DNA from: Flavimaribacter sp024343425
GTDB lineage: Bacteria > Pseudomonadota > Alphaproteobacteria > Rhizobiales > Rhizobiaceae
Assembly (NCBI GenBank): GCA_965227645.1
Contig: OZ245773.1
Coordinates: forward strand, 5,146,001-5,210,000
Length of the DNA: 64,000 bases
Reading direction: 5' to 3'
Made by a program: the position numbers and the translations under genes. Position 1 is the stretch's first letter. The number at the start of each line of letters is the position of its first letter. The notes under the pieces were generated by a model, which did not search any database, was not told the origin of the DNA, and was given only the letters and a program-made list of their open reading frames with translations. Of the stretch, positions 42,717 through 52,477 are shown piece after piece.

Positions 42717-44118
42717 TGCTTATCCTTCCCGAAGGAGACTTGACCCACCATGGGCCGGGATCGATGGGTTTGCCATCTTTTCTGAACTCAATGTAGAGCG
42801 TCGGGGCATCCGACGCCAGACTCAAAGCGCCCATAGCCGCAAGTCTTCGTGAACTCATGCGGCCGACGGGTTCGCCGGCGACGACGAACTGGCCGATGGA
42901 GGCGTCTATGCGGCCCATGCCGGCGAGAACGAGATTGTACTCCTCGCCGACGTTGAGAATCAGCAATTGTCCGTAGGATCGGAAATTGCCGGCATAGACG
43001 ACCCAGCCGTCCGCAGGCGAAGTCACCAACGCCTCCGGTTGCGTCGAAACCATGGTTCCCATCAATTCGTTGCCGGTCCCGTCATCGTCGCCCCAGCTGG
43101 CCGTGACTTCGCCCCTGACCGGCAACTCAAGGCTTTCCGACAACTCCGAAAACGCGTAGGCCGGCGCCATGCGCTCGATATCAGGGTCTCCCTCGCGTTT
43201 GCGGGCCTTCAGTTGCTCGCGGCGGCGTTCGGTTTCTTCCGTGCGACGGATTTCGGCAAGCCGGGCCTGCTCAGCGGCCTCGCGTGCTGATTCAATCTCG
43301 CTGCCAAGCGACGCGATCAGATCGTTCAGGCTGCTCGCCCGCATCGCCAGGTCCTCGGCCTTGCGGCGTTCTTCGTCCAGCCTGTCATTGCGAGCTGTCG
43401 CGAGCCGGTTCTTTTCCTCCAGCAGCAGGTTCAGCTTTTCCTCTTCTTCGGCCTGCTCGCCAAGCGTCGCAATCAACCGCTCACGCTCATTGGCGATGGA
43501 GGCGTGAATTTCTGTCAGTTCCTGCAGATCGGCCACAAGCTTGCCGGTTTCCTCGCGAATTTCAGGCACGACCGCGCCAAGCAAAATGGCGCTGCGCACC
43601 GAGGCGAGCGCGTCGTCCGGGCTGATCAGGATGGCCGGCGGGGGATTGCGCCCCATCCGCTGCAGGGCGGCGAGAACTTCAGCCAGGATCGCCTTGCGCG
43701 ATCGCAGCGACGCTCTGATGGCTTCCTGGCGCCCGGCAAGCGCAGCAAGCCTCTTTTCGCCGTCCGATATGTCGTTGGACAGTTTCTTTTGCGTTTTCGC
43801 GCTTTGCAGCAGCGCTGTGCGCAGCGAGGCCTGGTCATGCTTGAGCGACGTGATTTCCTGCTCGAGCTCAGCGCGGCGTTGCTCCGAAACTTCGATGTCG
43901 GCCTTGATCTGTTCCAGCCGCTCGCGGCCTTCCGCCTGCTGTTTTTCAAGGGTTTCGATCTCGCCAGCCGGCTCATCCGTCGGCGGAGCTGCGTCCTGGG
44001 CGGCGACGGGAAGAGCCAATGCCGGAAACAGGCCGAAAACGAGCAACAAAGCGATGGTCCGGATAGTGTCGAACCCCCTTCTGCCTGATCCGTTGCTGTT
44101 GCCTGCCGAAGACCGCAT
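42706..44118 (-). CDS. envC: Murein hydrolase activator EnvC-like protein
   Basis: A 470-residue periplasmic protein: an N-terminal signal anchor (residues ~20-41), then long coiled coils (residues ~50-300: EKQQAEGRERLEQIKADIEVSEQRR and similar), then a C-terminal LytM/M23 domain (VTSPADGWVVYAGNFRSYGQLLILNVG). The LytM zinc ligands (HxxxD and HxH) are not present, so it should be an activator of amidases rather than a hydrolase. The start at 44118 is uncertain; a start closer to the hydrophobic segment is possible. It overlaps ctpA. Confidence 0.9.
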   Translation of the reverse strand: MRSSAGNSNGSGRRGFDTIRTIALLLVFGLFPALALPVAAQDAAPPTDEPAGEIETLEKQQAEGRERLEQIKADIEVSEQRRAELEQEITSLKHDQASLRTALLQSAKTQKKLSNDISDGEKRLAALAGRQEAIRASLRSRKAILAEVLAALQRMGRNPPPAILISPDDALASVRSAILLGAVVPEIREETGKLVADLQELTEIHASIANERERLIATLGEQAEEEEKLNLLLEEKNRLATARNDRLDEERRKAEDLAMRASSLNDLIASLGSEIESAREAAEQARLAEIRRTEETERRREQLKARKREGDPDIERMAPAYAFSELSESLELPVRGEVTASWGDDDGTGNELMGTMVSTQPEALVTSPADGWVVYAGNFRSYGQLLILNVGEEYNLVLAGMGRIDASIGQFVVAGEPVGRMSSRRLAAMGALSLASDAPTLYIEFRKDGKPIDPGPWWVKSPSGRISNDS

Positions 44119-44278
44119 CTACGAAACTTTGCAATAATCTTTGGAGCCGAATGGTCTGGCCGTGAATGACGATCAGAACACGCTCTGACTTTTGCCTGTG
44201 ACAGTCAAGCGTGGCATGGATAAGGCAGGGTCGAAAAGACGCAAAACCTGCATCCTGCGGACAGTCGGCAACACTGCG

Positions 44279-44761
44279 TCAGGAGCGGTGATAGGGATGG
44301 CCCGCAAGGATCGTCGCCGCGCGATAGAGCTGTTCGGCAAGCAGTATCCGCACGACCTGATGCGGCCATGTCATACGTCCGAAGGACAAAACGGCGTCGG
44401 CTTTCGATCGCAAGGCTTCGTCGTGCCCGTCTGCGCCGCCGACTGCGATCGCAAGATCGCGACGTCCGGCGTCGCGCCAGCTTCCCAGCATTTCGGCGAA
44501 TTGTTCGGAACTTGGCGTCTTGCCCCGTTCGTCGAGGACGACGAGCAGGCTGTCACCGGGCAGGGCGGCCTCGATCGCGGCGGATTCGTCGCGCATGCGT
44601 GTATTCGCATTGGACGCCCGGCTTTCAGGCAATTCGATCACGCGATTGAATTCCAGACCCTGCGACGGGCCGAATTTCGCGAACCGGTCGATATAGCGCG
44701 CTGAAAGATCTCTTTCGGGGCCGGATTTCAGCCGGCCCACGGCGCAAACTGTCACCCGCAT
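44279..44761 (-). CDS. rlmH: 23S rRNA pseudouridine-1915 N3-methyltransferase RlmH
   Basis: SPOUT methyltransferase that modifies pseudouridine 1915 in helix 69 of 23S rRNA. The 160-residue protein has the family features: LVVLDERGKTPSSEQFAEML, the SAM knot AIAVGGADGHDEALRSKAD, and SFGRMTWPHQVVRILLAEQLYRA at the C-terminus. It lies downstream of rsfS on the minus strand, the normal rsfS-rlmH order, with 51 bp between. Confidence 0.96.
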   Translation of the reverse strand: MRVTVCAVGRLKSGPERDLSARYIDRFAKFGPSQGLEFNRVIELPESRASNANTRMRDESAAIEAALPGDSLLVVLDERGKTPSSEQFAEMLGSWRDAGRRDLAIAVGGADGHDEALRSKADAVLSFGRMTWPHQVVRILLAEQLYRAATILAGHPYHRS

Positions 44762-44812
44762 TCAGCCTCGCTTACGCTTGGATAAGCCAGCGATTTGCGT
44801 CCACCGGCAAGC

Positions 44813-45172
44813 CTAGTGGACTGTGCCTTCCTCGATGTCCGGAGCCATCCACAACTTCTCGATATTGTAGAACTCCCGAATTTCGGGACGGAACACGTGA
44901 ATGATGATGTCGCCGGTGTCGATCAACACCCAGTCGCCAGTAGACAATCCCTCGACACGGAGATTCCCGTATCCGGCGGATTTCATGTCGCGAAGCAGAT
45001 GGTCGCAGATCGCCGTGACATGACGGCTCGACCGACCCGACGCGACCACCATGTAGTCGCCCAGCGCGGACTTGCCTGTAATGTCGATGGAGACGACGTC
45101 TTCCGATTTGGATTCCTCGAGGCTGGCGAGGACCAGTTTCAACGCATGTCGGGCGGCGGCGCCGCTCTCCAT
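44813..45172 (-). CDS. rsfS: Ribosomal silencing factor RsfS
   Basis: Binds L14 and blocks subunit joining when nutrients are short. From the ATG at 45172 it is 119 residues with LKLVLASLEESKSEDVVSIDI, GKSALGDYMVVASGRSSRHV and GDWVLIDTGDIIIHVFRPEIREFY, all canonical. The frame stays open upstream through LRTALSKGSIADISSTV to a CTG at 45223, which has AAGGGA at a good distance, so the true N-terminus may be 17 residues longer. It lies between nadD and rlmH. Confidence 0.95.
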   Translation of the reverse strand: MESGAAARHALKLVLASLEESKSEDVVSIDITGKSALGDYMVVASGRSSRHVTAICDHLLRDMKSAGYGNLRVEGLSTGDWVLIDTGDIIIHVFRPEIREFYNIEKLWMAPDIEEGTVH

Positions 45173-45467
45173 GACGGTAGAGGAAATATCAGCGATACTT
45201 CCCTTGCTTAGTGCTGTTCTCAGTGTCTTCCCTTTCTGTACCAGAACAACCTCTTCAGATTTGCAATATGGGACTCAATACCTGCCGCACAAGGCCGGTC
45301 TCCGCTACTCGATTGTAAGGGGAGGGTCGAAACCTGCTCTGCATGATAGCCGCATCGCAAATCATATGACAAGAATAGCCATGGATTTGTTAAGGTTTCA
45401 AGACGGTCGCAATCACGATTTTACGCGAAATCTTTCGATTTGCTCGCATTTGACGAATTTTTTGCCG

Positions 45468-46103
45468 TCACAGACCGTTCGGATCGGCCTCGCCCTTGCG
45501 AATCGCGGTGGATGAAAGTGCTGATCGCGGTCCATGGATGAAGGTCCAGGCCGGTGGTTTCATGCGCGCCAGAAGCGCCGCGTCGTCTTCGTCAACCCGT
45601 GCAAAGTCAAAGGTTTTGGCCATGCGAGACGACAGGTACGCCAGCGTTGAGCCGGGCCGGTCGAAGACGGCGATCGGCACGGTTTCGGCAATGTTGCGCC
45701 AGTTTTGCCAGCGATGAAAACCCGCCAGACTGTCGGCGCCCATGATCCATACGAAATTGACCCCGGTGTTGCTCCGACGCAGATAACGCAGGGTCTCCTC
45801 CGTATACCGGAAATTATGGGCCGCCTCGAAGGTGGTGAACCGGATTCGCGGATCGTCGACAATCTCCCCGCACCATTGCAGTCTCTCGGCCATTCCTGCC
45901 AGATCAGCGGTGTTCTTCAGCGGATTGCCCGGCGTGATCATCCACCAGAGCTGATCGAGCCGAAGTCGGCGCAGCGCCGTCTCCGCCACAAGCGCATGAC
46001 CGGCGTGCGGAGGGTTGAACGATCCTCCGAACAGGCCAACGGCCATGCCTTTTTCGGCATGAGGCATGCGCATGGCCTGCGCCAGGTCAATATTCGCCGT
46101 CAC
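45468..46103 (-). CDS. nadD: Nicotinate-nucleotide adenylyltransferase NadD
   Basis: Adenylates nicotinate mononucleotide in NAD synthesis. The 211-residue protein has the nucleotidyltransferase signature GLFGGSFNPPHAGH (residues ~23-36), WWMITPGNPLKN, WIMGADSLAGFHRW and the ATP motif LSSTAIRKG at the C-terminus. The gene starts 4 bp after proA, so the two are probably co-transcribed. Confidence 0.95.
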   Translation of the reverse strand: MTANIDLAQAMRMPHAEKGMAVGLFGGSFNPPHAGHALVAETALRRLRLDQLWWMITPGNPLKNTADLAGMAERLQWCGEIVDDPRIRFTTFEAAHNFRYTEETLRYLRRSNTGVNFVWIMGADSLAGFHRWQNWRNIAETVPIAVFDRPGSTLAYLSSRMAKTFDFARVDEDDAALLARMKPPAWTFIHGPRSALSSTAIRKGEADPNGL

Positions 46104-46107
46104 CGGC

Positions 46108-47410
<1,303 letters not shown>

Positions 47411-47424
<14 letters not shown>

Positions 47425-48583
47425 TCGTTGCTAAATCACCGACTGTCAACACCATGTCGTCGCGGTGGATCATCGCGGTGCGGCCTGCATAGCCGAGAAT
47501 GTCGATGATCTCGGACGATTTGCGGCCGGCGATCCGGGTCGCCTCTTCGGCGCCATAGGCGGAAAGGCCCCGGGCAATTTCCCGGCCTTCGAGATTGCGG
47601 ATGACAATCGTGTCGCCGCGCTCAAAACTGCCGTCGATCTGTCTCACGCCCGCCGGAAGCAGGCTTTTGCCCGAAAGCAGCGCCGAAGCGGCGCCCTCGT
47701 CGATGGTGAAGACGCCGGCCGGCTGCAGTTGGCCCGCGATCCAGGTCTTGCGCGCGGTGACCTGGGCGTTGCGCGCGGCGAAGAAAGTGTGGCGCGCGCC
47801 GTCATCGATGGCGGCGATGGGGTGATCCACCTTGCCGGACGCTATGATCATGGCGCAGCCGGCGCCGGTCGCGATGCGGCCAGCCTCGATCTTTGTCTTC
47901 ATGCCGCCGCGCGACAGTTCCGATCCGGCGTCGCCCGCCATCTCGAAAACGCTGGCCGTGACTTCAGGCACGTAGTCGATGAACTGCGCCTGCGGGTCGA
48001 CGCCCGGCGGCGCCGTGTACAGACCGTCGACATCCGATAACAGCACCAGCAGGTCCGCGCCGGCCATGGTTGCGACGCGGGCCGCCAGCCGGTCATTGTC
48101 GCCATAGCGGATCTCGGAGGTGGCGACCGTGTCGTTTTCGTTGATGACGGGAATAGCGCCGAGCTTCAGCAGTTGCGCGATCGTGGCGCGGGCATTGAGA
48201 TAGTTGCGGCGCGCGCGCGTGTCTTCCAGTGTCAGCAACAGCTGGCCGGCGAGGATGCCGTTTGCGGACAGCGTTTCCGACCAGGCCTTGGCGAGCGCGA
48301 TCTGACCGATGGCGGCGGCAGCCTGGCTTTCCTCGAGCCTCAGGCTCTTCGCCCTGGCGAGCGCAGATCCGGAGGGCAAGATGGTGCGGCCAAGCGCGAT
48401 GGCGCCGGAGGAGACGACAATGATTTCCAAGCCCGTGGCGTGCAGTGCTGCGATATCCGCGCACAGCCCCTCCAGCCAGCCGTGGCTCAGGCCGCGGGCC
48501 CGGTCAACAAGCAGGGCGGAGCCGATCTTGATGACCACCCTGCGGTATTCGCGCAGTTGCTTGCCCCTTTTGCCCATTCTCAA
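47411..48583 (-). CDS. proB: Glutamate 5-kinase ProB
   Basis: First step of proline synthesis. The 390-residue protein has an amino-acid-kinase domain (VVIKIGSALLVD, SSGAIALGRTIL, INENDTVATSEIRYGDND, GGMKTKIEAGRIAT) and a C-terminal PUA domain (residues ~285-375: AGVFTIDEGAASALLSGKSLL). Feedback control by proline is expected through the kinase domain. It sits between obgE and proA, the standard Rhizobiales order. Confidence 0.96.
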
Positions 48584-48607
48584 ACCATCATTGTCCGGTG
48601 TGTTGCG

Positions 48608-49612
48608 TCACTCATCGGCGTTGACCGTCTGGTCGATGGCGGCGCGCAGTGCGCGCAACGCATCCGTCATGCCTTCGCCGGTGACCGCAGATAGCACCAG
48701 CGGAGCCTTGCCTGCAACGGCCTGAAGCGCCTCGCTCTTTTGCGCCCGCTCCTCGTCATCGAGAATGTCGCATTGTGAAAGCGCCAGTATTTCCGGCTTG
48801 TCGGAAAGGCCATGCCCGTAGGCCTCGATCTCCGCGCGAACCGTCTTCCATGCGGCTGCGACGTCTTCCTCCTGCGCCGAGACGAGATGCAGGAGCACGC
48901 GCGTGCGCTCCACGTGGCCTAGAAACCGGTCGCCGATGCCCACGCCCTGATGCGCGCCCTCGATCAGTCCGGGAATATCGGCGATGACGAATTCGTGGCC
49001 GTCCACCGTCGCGACTCCCAGATTGGGATGAAGCGTGGTGAACGGGTAACTGGCTATCTTCGGCCGGGCGCGGGTGACGGTTGCGAGGAAAGTGGACTTG
49101 CCGGCATTCGGGAGGCCGATCAATCCGGCGTCGGCAATCAGCTTGAGACGCAGCCATATGGTCTTTTCGACGCCGGGCAGGCCGGGATTGGCGCGTCTGG
49201 GCGCCTGGTTGACGGAGGTCTTGAAATGCGCGTTGCCAAAACCGCCATTGCCGCCGGCTGCAAGGAGAAAACGCTGGCCTTCCTTCGTCAGGTCGCAGAT
49301 CAGCGTCTCGTTGTCTTCCTCGTAGACCTGGGTGCCGACCGGAACCTTCATCGTCACGTCCGCGCCGCCGGCGCCGGTGCGATTTCGGCCCATGCCATGC
49401 ATGCCGGTCTTCGCCTTGAAATGCTGCTGGTAGCGATAGTCGATCAATGTGTTGAGGCCCTGGACGGCCTCCACCCAGACATCGCCGCCGCGTCCGCCGT
49501 CGCCGCCGTCCGGACCGCCGAACTCAATATATTTTTCCCGGCGGAAAGACACCGAGCCGGCGCCGCCGTCGCCGGACCGAATATAGACTTTCGCCTGGTC
49601 GAGAAATTTCAT
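48608..49612 (-). CDS. obgE: GTPase ObgE/CgtA
   Basis: Ribosome-associated GTPase involved in 50S maturation and stress control. The 334-residue protein has the glycine-rich Obg fold (residues 1-158: MKFLDQAKVYIRSGDGGAG, FGGPDGGDGGRGGDVW) and a GTPase domain with G1 GLPNAGKST, G3 DIPGLIEGAHQG and G4 SQCD. There is no long C-terminal OCT domain. The start was set at ATG 49612, which gives the classical N-terminus; the frame extends 27 codons further without homology. Confidence 0.96.
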   Translation of the reverse strand: MKFLDQAKVYIRSGDGGAGSVSFRREKYIEFGGPDGGDGGRGGDVWVEAVQGLNTLIDYRYQQHFKAKTGMHGMGRNRTGAGGADVTMKVPVGTQVYEEDNETLICDLTKEGQRFLLAAGGNGGFGNAHFKTSVNQAPRRANPGLPGVEKTIWLRLKLIADAGLIGLPNAGKSTFLATVTRARPKIASYPFTTLHPNLGVATVDGHEFVIADIPGLIEGAHQGVGIGDRFLGHVERTRVLLHLVSAQEEDVAAAWKTVRAEIEAYGHGLSDKPEILALSQCDILDDEERAQKSEALQAVAGKAPLVLSAVTGEGMTDALRALRAAIDQTVNADE

Positions 49613-49679
49613 CGTTTCAGCATTCCGTTTGTCAGGCCGTGGGGACGTCGCCGGCCCTTTCGCATGGTCTTCTTGATAA

Positions 49680-49716
49680 AGCGTTGCCCGCAAACGTCAA
49701 TTGTCGCGGGCAACGC
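49680..49716 (-). terminator. Terminator after the minus-strand GNAT gene
   Basis: An 11-bp perfect stem GCGTTGCCCGC/GCGGGCAACGC (49681-49691 with 49706-49716) lies just downstream of the GNAT stop on the minus strand, followed by TTTATC. The short T tract makes termination likely but not certain; it separates the GNAT gene from obgE. Confidence 0.6.
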
Positions 49717-49729
49717 CGATTTATTGGCT

Positions 49730-50329
49730 TCACGCAGCGGCCCAGCTTCTGAGCGAGATCCAGGTCTTGCGGTCCAGCCGGTACCATTCGACCGGCACGG
49801 ACGCTCCCAGCGCCAGCGACGTCACCATGCCGGTGCCCTGGAACTGGAATCCGCATTTGTGAATCACCCGCCGAGACCCCGGATTGGTCACTCGGCAGCG
49901 CACATCTATGAACTCGATATCCCGCGTACGGAACGCCATGTCGATGACGGCGTGGGCGGCTTCGGTCGCATAACCCTTCCCCCAGAAAGGCTCTCCGATC
50001 CAGTAGCCGAGTTCCAGCGTCACCGCGTCCTGCTGGGGCTCGACGCCGCAGCAGCCCAGAAAGCGGCCATTGTCGGCGTCTGTCACAGCATAGACACATT
50101 TGCCGAGCGCCCCCGTTTTCGTTCGCTTGATAAACTCCGCCGCGTCCTTGCGCGTATAGGGGTGCGGCATGCGAGACACCATAGTTGCGACCCGCGCATT
50201 GTTGGCGAGACACGCGATCGCGTCGGTGTCTTCCTTGTGCGGCGCTCTCAGCACCAATCTGTCGGTGACCAGAACGGGGCAGCCGCCCCGGTCACTGCTG
50301 CTTTCATCTTCCCGTTCTTGCTGTCCCAT
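49730..50329 (-). CDS. RimJ/RimL-type GNAT N-acetyltransferase
   Basis: A 199-residue acetyltransferase with LVTDRLVLRAPHKEDTDAI at the start of the domain, LGYWIGEPFWGKGYATEAAHA (acetyl-CoA loop WGKGYA), and VRCRVTNPGSRRVIHKCGF, the RimJ/RimL pattern. The start at ATG 50329 has GGAGG upstream; the frame to 50374 would run into the terminator of rpmA. The substrate is unknown; it may be a protein N-terminus or a small molecule. Its position between rpmA and obgE is common in Rhizobiales. Confidence 0.88.
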   Translation of the reverse strand: MGQQEREDESSSDRGGCPVLVTDRLVLRAPHKEDTDAIACLANNARVATMVSRMPHPYTRKDAAEFIKRTKTGALGKCVYAVTDADNGRFLGCCGVEPQQDAVTLELGYWIGEPFWGKGYATEAAHAVIDMAFRTRDIEFIDVRCRVTNPGSRRVIHKCGFQFQGTGMVTSLALGASVPVEWYRLDRKTWISLRSWAAA

Positions 50330-50349
50330 GATCAAGACCTCCAGTTGCA

Positions 50350-50380
50350 AAGGAAAAGGGAGATGGCGCCCCATCTCCCT
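50350..50380 (-). terminator. Rho-independent terminator of the rplU-rpmA operon
   Basis: AGGGAGATGG (50357-50366) pairs perfectly with CCATCTCCCT (50371-50380) around a 4-base loop. On the minus strand the stem is followed by TTTCCTTTGC. It lies 63 bases after the rpmA stop. Confidence 0.75.
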
Positions 50381-50442
50381 TGAACTTTTGGTCTGATTTC
50401 TCAGCCGGGTCGATGAGACGCCGGCTGTTAGACTTTAACCGG

Positions 50443-50712
50443 CTATTCCGCTGCTTCCGCAAACGGCATTACGGACACATACGTGCGGCCGTTGGCTTTT
50501 TGACGGAAGGTTACATTGCCTTCCACAATGGCGAAGATCGTGTGATCTTTGCCGAGGCCAACGCCTTCGCCCGGATGCCATTTGGTGCCGCGCTGACGCA
50601 CGATAATGTTGCCCGGGATCACGGCTTCGCCGCCGAACTTTTTCACGCCGAGACGTTTGGATTCCGAATCGCGACCGTTGCGCGACGAACCGCCAGCTTT
50701 CTTGTGTGCCAT
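50443..50712 (-). CDS. rpmA: 50S ribosomal protein L27
   Basis: L27 reaches the peptidyl-transferase centre with its N-terminal tail. The 89-residue protein starts MAHKKAGGSSRNGRDSESKRLGVK and contains VIPGNIIVRQRGTKWHPGEGVG, the canonical sequence. There is no N-terminal pro-extension. It follows rplU by 24 bp on the minus strand. Confidence 0.98.
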   Translation of the reverse strand: MAHKKAGGSSRNGRDSESKRLGVKKFGGEAVIPGNIIVRQRGTKWHPGEGVGLGKDHTIFAIVEGNVTFRQKANGRTYVSVMPFAEAAE

Positions 50713-50736
50713 TGGTCTACTCCTTTTCCCGCTCGA

Positions 50737-51402
50737 TTACTTCTTGGCTTCTTCGGCCAGAGTCTTCGCCTGGCCCAGCCAGTCGTCGCGCTCGATACGG
50801 CCCTTGAAGTTCAACGTGTCGTCGAGCTTCGCGATGTCTTCCTTGCTGAATGCGGCGATCTGCGCGAACTGGGTCACGCCTGCTGCATGCAGCTTCTTTT
50901 CCAATGCCGGGCCGACGCCGGAGATCTTCTTCAGATCGTCGGGTTCGCCTTCAGGCGCGGTGAAAGCCGCGGCTTCGGACTTGGCCTCTTCCTTCTTCGG
51001 AGCGGCTTCCTTCTTGGGCGCAGCCTTGGCTTCGGCCTTGGGCGCGCTGTCGGCCTTCTTGGCGGCGGCCTTCTTCGACGGCTTTGCGCCTCCGGTCAGA
51101 ATCTCGGAGATGCGGATCGTCGTTTCGTGCTGGCGATGACCGCGCGTGCGCTTCGAGTTCTGGCGACGGCGCTTCTTGAAGGCGATAACCTTGCGGGCGC
51201 GGCCTTGCTCGACGACTTCCGCCGTAACCATGGCGCCGTCCACGAAGGGCGTTCCGATCGTGGCGTCGGCGCCTTCGCCGACCATCAGCACTTCGCCGAA
51301 CTCCACGGTGTCGCCGGCTTCGCCGGAAAGCTTCTCGACCTTCAGCAGGTCGTCGGCGGAAACGGTGTACTGCTTACCGCCTGTCTTGATGACTGCGAAC
51401 AT
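50737..51402 (-). CDS. rplU: 50S ribosomal protein L21 with helix-hairpin-helix extension
   Basis: The first ~105 residues are canonical L21 (MFAVIKTGGKQYTVSADDLLKVEKL, AFKKRRRQNSKRTRGHRQHETTIRI). Bacterial L21 is normally ~103 residues; this one is 221. Residues ~110-150 are a Lys/Ala/Glu/Pro linker (KKAAAKKADSAPKAEAKAA), and residues ~155-215 look like a helix-hairpin-helix domain (LKKISGVGPALEKKLHAAGVTQ). Such tails occur in Rhizobiales L21. The gene has a good promoter upstream and is co-transcribed with rpmA. Confidence 0.97.
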   Translation of the reverse strand: MFAVIKTGGKQYTVSADDLLKVEKLSGEAGDTVEFGEVLMVGEGADATIGTPFVDGAMVTAEVVEQGRARKVIAFKKRRRQNSKRTRGHRQHETTIRISEILTGGAKPSKKAAAKKADSAPKAEAKAAPKKEAAPKKEEAKSEAAAFTAPEGEPDDLKKISGVGPALEKKLHAAGVTQFAQIAAFSKEDIAKLDDTLNFKGRIERDDWLGQAKTLAEEAKK

Positions 51403-51717
51403 TTTTTACCTTTCCATGTTCAGTACGGCTTGTGGCGCATCGCCCAGCCGTCTTTTTATCCAGTCGGTTTCGGGTTGCCGTCCGGTCTGCTTGAAGCCAT
51501 TCCGTTCGGCGGTTCGTCAGCGGTTTACGCGTGCGCGCAATCCTGCCAAAAACATATGGCGCAAGTCCCCTTACGCCATCGATAGCGCGCAGATACGGGA
51601 CTGCGGTTGCAAAGTCAAGGCGAGAAGCGCGATTCCGGCGCAGTTTGGGCTTGTGCGCGGACCGATTTGTGCCTATGACAGCGCCCGCGCCAGACCACGC
51701 GCCGACAAGCGCCTTCA
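51403..51717. other. Divergent spacer between rplU and tRNA-Ser
   Basis: No gene is seen. It holds the rplU promoter on the minus strand (51590-51618) and a leader of about 180 bases for rplU-rpmA. The tRNA-Ser promoter must also be here, but no clear match stood out. Confidence 0.6.
51590..51618 (-). promoter_or_regulatory. Promoter of rplU-rpmA
   Basis: On the minus strand TTGACT (51613-51618) and TATCTG (51590-51595) are separated by exactly 17 bases. This is close to the vegetative sigma consensus and would start a leader of roughly 180 bases before rplU. Confidence 0.6.
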
Positions 51718-51807
51718 GGAGAGGTGGCTGAGTGGTCGAAAGCACCGCACTCGAAATGCGGCATACGGGCAACCGTATCGGGGGTTCGAATCCCCCCCTC
51801 TCCGCCA
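51718..51807 (+). tRNA. tRNA-Ser (anticodon CGA)
   Basis: A 90-base class II tRNA. The acceptor arms GGAGAGG and CCTCTCC pair, followed by discriminator G and encoded CCA (51805-51807). The anticodon stem CCGCA/TGCGG encloses the loop CTCGAAA, giving anticodon CGA. A long variable arm (ATACGGGCAACCGTAT) and the T loop GGTTCGAATCC are present. An integrase gene follows immediately, so the 3' end of this tRNA is the likely attachment site. Confidence 0.95.
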
Positions 51808-52076
51808 GAAAGTATTTTAACGCACTGTAATTATTACCATATTATAGTGTACTTTTAGTCAGGCCATCATTCAGGCCCACATTCGCCACAGCATAGTTCG
51901 GCTTCCACTCTCAATAAGCCGCAGACACGTTGACAGTAAATTGGCTGTTTCTCGCTCCAACAAGACTGAGTGTTGCAGGCTGTTAGCGAATCAGACAGAT
52001 TGAGGCCACCGATTGACGAAGCCTCAGCGCAGGATGTGCGTGGCTCCAACCGCTGCTTTGCAGCATGGGAGCACAC

Positions 52077-52475
52077 ATGTCGCGCAAACCATCCTATTCA
52101 CAACAATCTGAGCTATTTGAAAATCTGAGCTCGAGCACAGCAAGACTCCTTGTTGATAGCTCTGATCAGATCCCTCGTTTCGATCAGGCTCAAGTAGCAC
52201 CATCATTTCCAATCGGAAGTGAAGCTCCTGCCGCAGAAGGGGAGGAAAAACCACCCTCGCGGACTGTTCAGGCGCCGAATGTCCGCCCACGACCTACTCC
52301 CGAAAACTATTTAAGCGTTCGTGACCTTTGCACGCGTTTTCATGTAGCGAAAGCAACGATCTGGCGCTGGGCTGCAAATAGTTCGGGATTTCCTCGACCC
52401 GTCAAGCTGTCACCCGGGACGACCCGTTGGCGAGAAACTGACATCCAGGCTTACGAAGAGGGCTTGGAGCATTAG
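52077..52475 (+). CDS. AlpA/MerR-like excisionase or regulator
   Basis: A 132-residue protein with a C-terminal helix-turn-helix of the AlpA/excisionase type: YLSVRDLCTRFHVAKATIWRWAA, then FPRPVKLSPGTTRWRETDIQAYEEG. The ~75 N-terminal residues are polar, rich in Ser, Gln and Pro, and probably disordered. The start was set at the ATG preceded by GGGAG. It ends 2 bp before the integrase GTG, so the two are coupled; a role as recombination directionality factor or integrase regulator is an inference from this linkage. Lower GC than the backbone. Confidence 0.75.
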   Translation: MSRKPSYSQQSELFENLSSSTARLLVDSSDQIPRFDQAQVAPSFPIGSEAPAAEGEEKPPSRTVQAPNVRPRPTPENYLSVRDLCTRFHVAKATIWRWAANSSGFPRPVKLSPGTTRWRETDIQAYEEGLEH

Positions 52476-52477
52476 CC

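Noticed and set aside
42706..44118. Active M23 endopeptidase
   Set aside because: The zinc ligands expected in an active LytM domain are missing, so it is called an EnvC-type activator.
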